Shown here: positions 63,835-64,000 of the stretch, piece after piece
Numbering within the stretch: the first letter of the stretch is position 1
Layout: each line of letters begins with the position of its first letter
Assembly (NCBI RefSeq): GCF_013181195.1
Contig: NZ_SMZP01000002.1
Span: 744,001 to 808,000, forward strand
Length of the DNA stretch: 64,000 nt
Reading direction: 5' to 3'
DNA from: Caulobacter sp. RHG1
Lineage (GTDB): Bacteria > Pseudomonadota > Alphaproteobacteria > Caulobacterales > Caulobacteraceae
Notes under the pieces: model-generated
Told to the model about the DNA's origin: nothing
Database searches by the model: none
The model's input: only the letters and a program-made list of their open reading frames with translations
Translations under genes and position numbers: made by a program

Positions 63835-64000
63835 GACGGCGTGCTGATCTTGTGGCCGCTGCGGGCCTCCATCTCGGCGATCGAGACCTCTTCGACCGGC
63901 GCGCCGACCGTCCAGATGTGGCCCTCGAGGTCGCGGCAGCGATAGGTGCGGTCGCCGTAGAACTGGGTCTCCGGTTCGGCGATGATCTGCGCCCCGGCTG
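63831..64000 (-). CDS. VOC-family (glyoxalase/PhnB-like) protein, N-terminus beyond the window
   Basis: The last 56 codons of a vicinal-oxygen-chelate protein. The visible part has AEPETQFYGDRTYRCRDLEG followed by HIWTVG, the metal-ligand and fold-defining end of PhnB/glyoxalase-like domains. It is first in a cassette with ArsR and SRPBCC genes, each overlapping the next by four bases. Substrate unknown. Confidence 0.82.
   Translation of the reverse strand, partial: AGAQIIAEPETQFYGDRTYRCRDLEGHIWTVGAPVEEVSIAEMEARSGHKISTPS

Overview
The window is chromosomal DNA of a Caulobacter-like alphaproteobacterium. The GC content is high and the genes are dense. Many start codons are GTG or TTG, and stop/start overlaps of the ATGA type are common. 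The polarity factor TipN, several TonB-dependent receptors, a hexuronate pathway next to ppc, and paired long intergenic inverted repeats all fit Caulobacter. I see no phage, integrase, insertion sequence, CRISPR array, tRNA or rRNA. Both ends cut through a gene: trehalase on the left and a VOC-fold protein on the right.

Layout. 1-13.6 kb: trehalase (partial), ArsC, PstS with a Pho box, a GFA protein, two peptidoglycan enzymes (a MepK-like endopeptidase and an L,D-transpeptidase), a GH15 glycosidase, a TonB-dependent receptor with a Gly/Pro-rich insert, and otsB-otsA. Trehalose synthesis and breakdown are therefore close together. 13.6-20 kb: a catecholate-type TonB receptor with a Fur box and its PiuC partner, an orphan BlaI repressor with its own operators, and a hybrid histidine kinase with a large N-terminal extracytoplasmic region. 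20-40.8 kb: the hexuronate region, with an FAH-family enzyme plus ExuT, eda-kdgK, ppc, uxaC-kduI-kduD, a LacI-family regulator, and uxaA plus a UxuB-like reductase. Between exuT and eda lie an oxidoreductase, a PQQ sugar dehydrogenase, an aminopeptidase and small genes. 40.8-51 kb: a sugar transferase, TipN, cysD-cysNC, an MFS transporter and metG. 51-64 kb: ynfA-ATP12, a DUF1800-DUF1501 pair, rluC-crcB, an unrecognised 409-residue protein, an operon of DegP, RarA, a pseudouridine synthase and a lipoprotein, an MFS efflux pump, and a VOC-ArsR-SRPBCC cassette.

How the genes work together. A palindrome of the form TGACACCGGTGTCA or TGACACCGGTTACCA occurs in front of every hexuronate transcription unit: at 20073, 30034 (with a half-match at 30078), 36501 and 37732. 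I infer these are operators of the LacI-family protein at 36550-37638. ExuT imports uronates, UxaC isomerises them, the UxuB-like reductase and UxaA make 2-keto-3-deoxygluconate (KDG), and KduI/KduD feed unsaturated uronates into the same intermediate. KdgK and Eda then give pyruvate and glyceraldehyde-3-phosphate, and Ppc can refill oxaloacetate.

The most unusual signals are these. Two diverged copies of an apparently structured non-coding element (27352-27573 and 50798-50955) share nested stems and a compensated base pair. A terminator-like hairpin sits between the eda-kdgK operators and eda, which suggests an attenuator or a small RNA. Several genes take their C-terminal codons from intergenic repeats.
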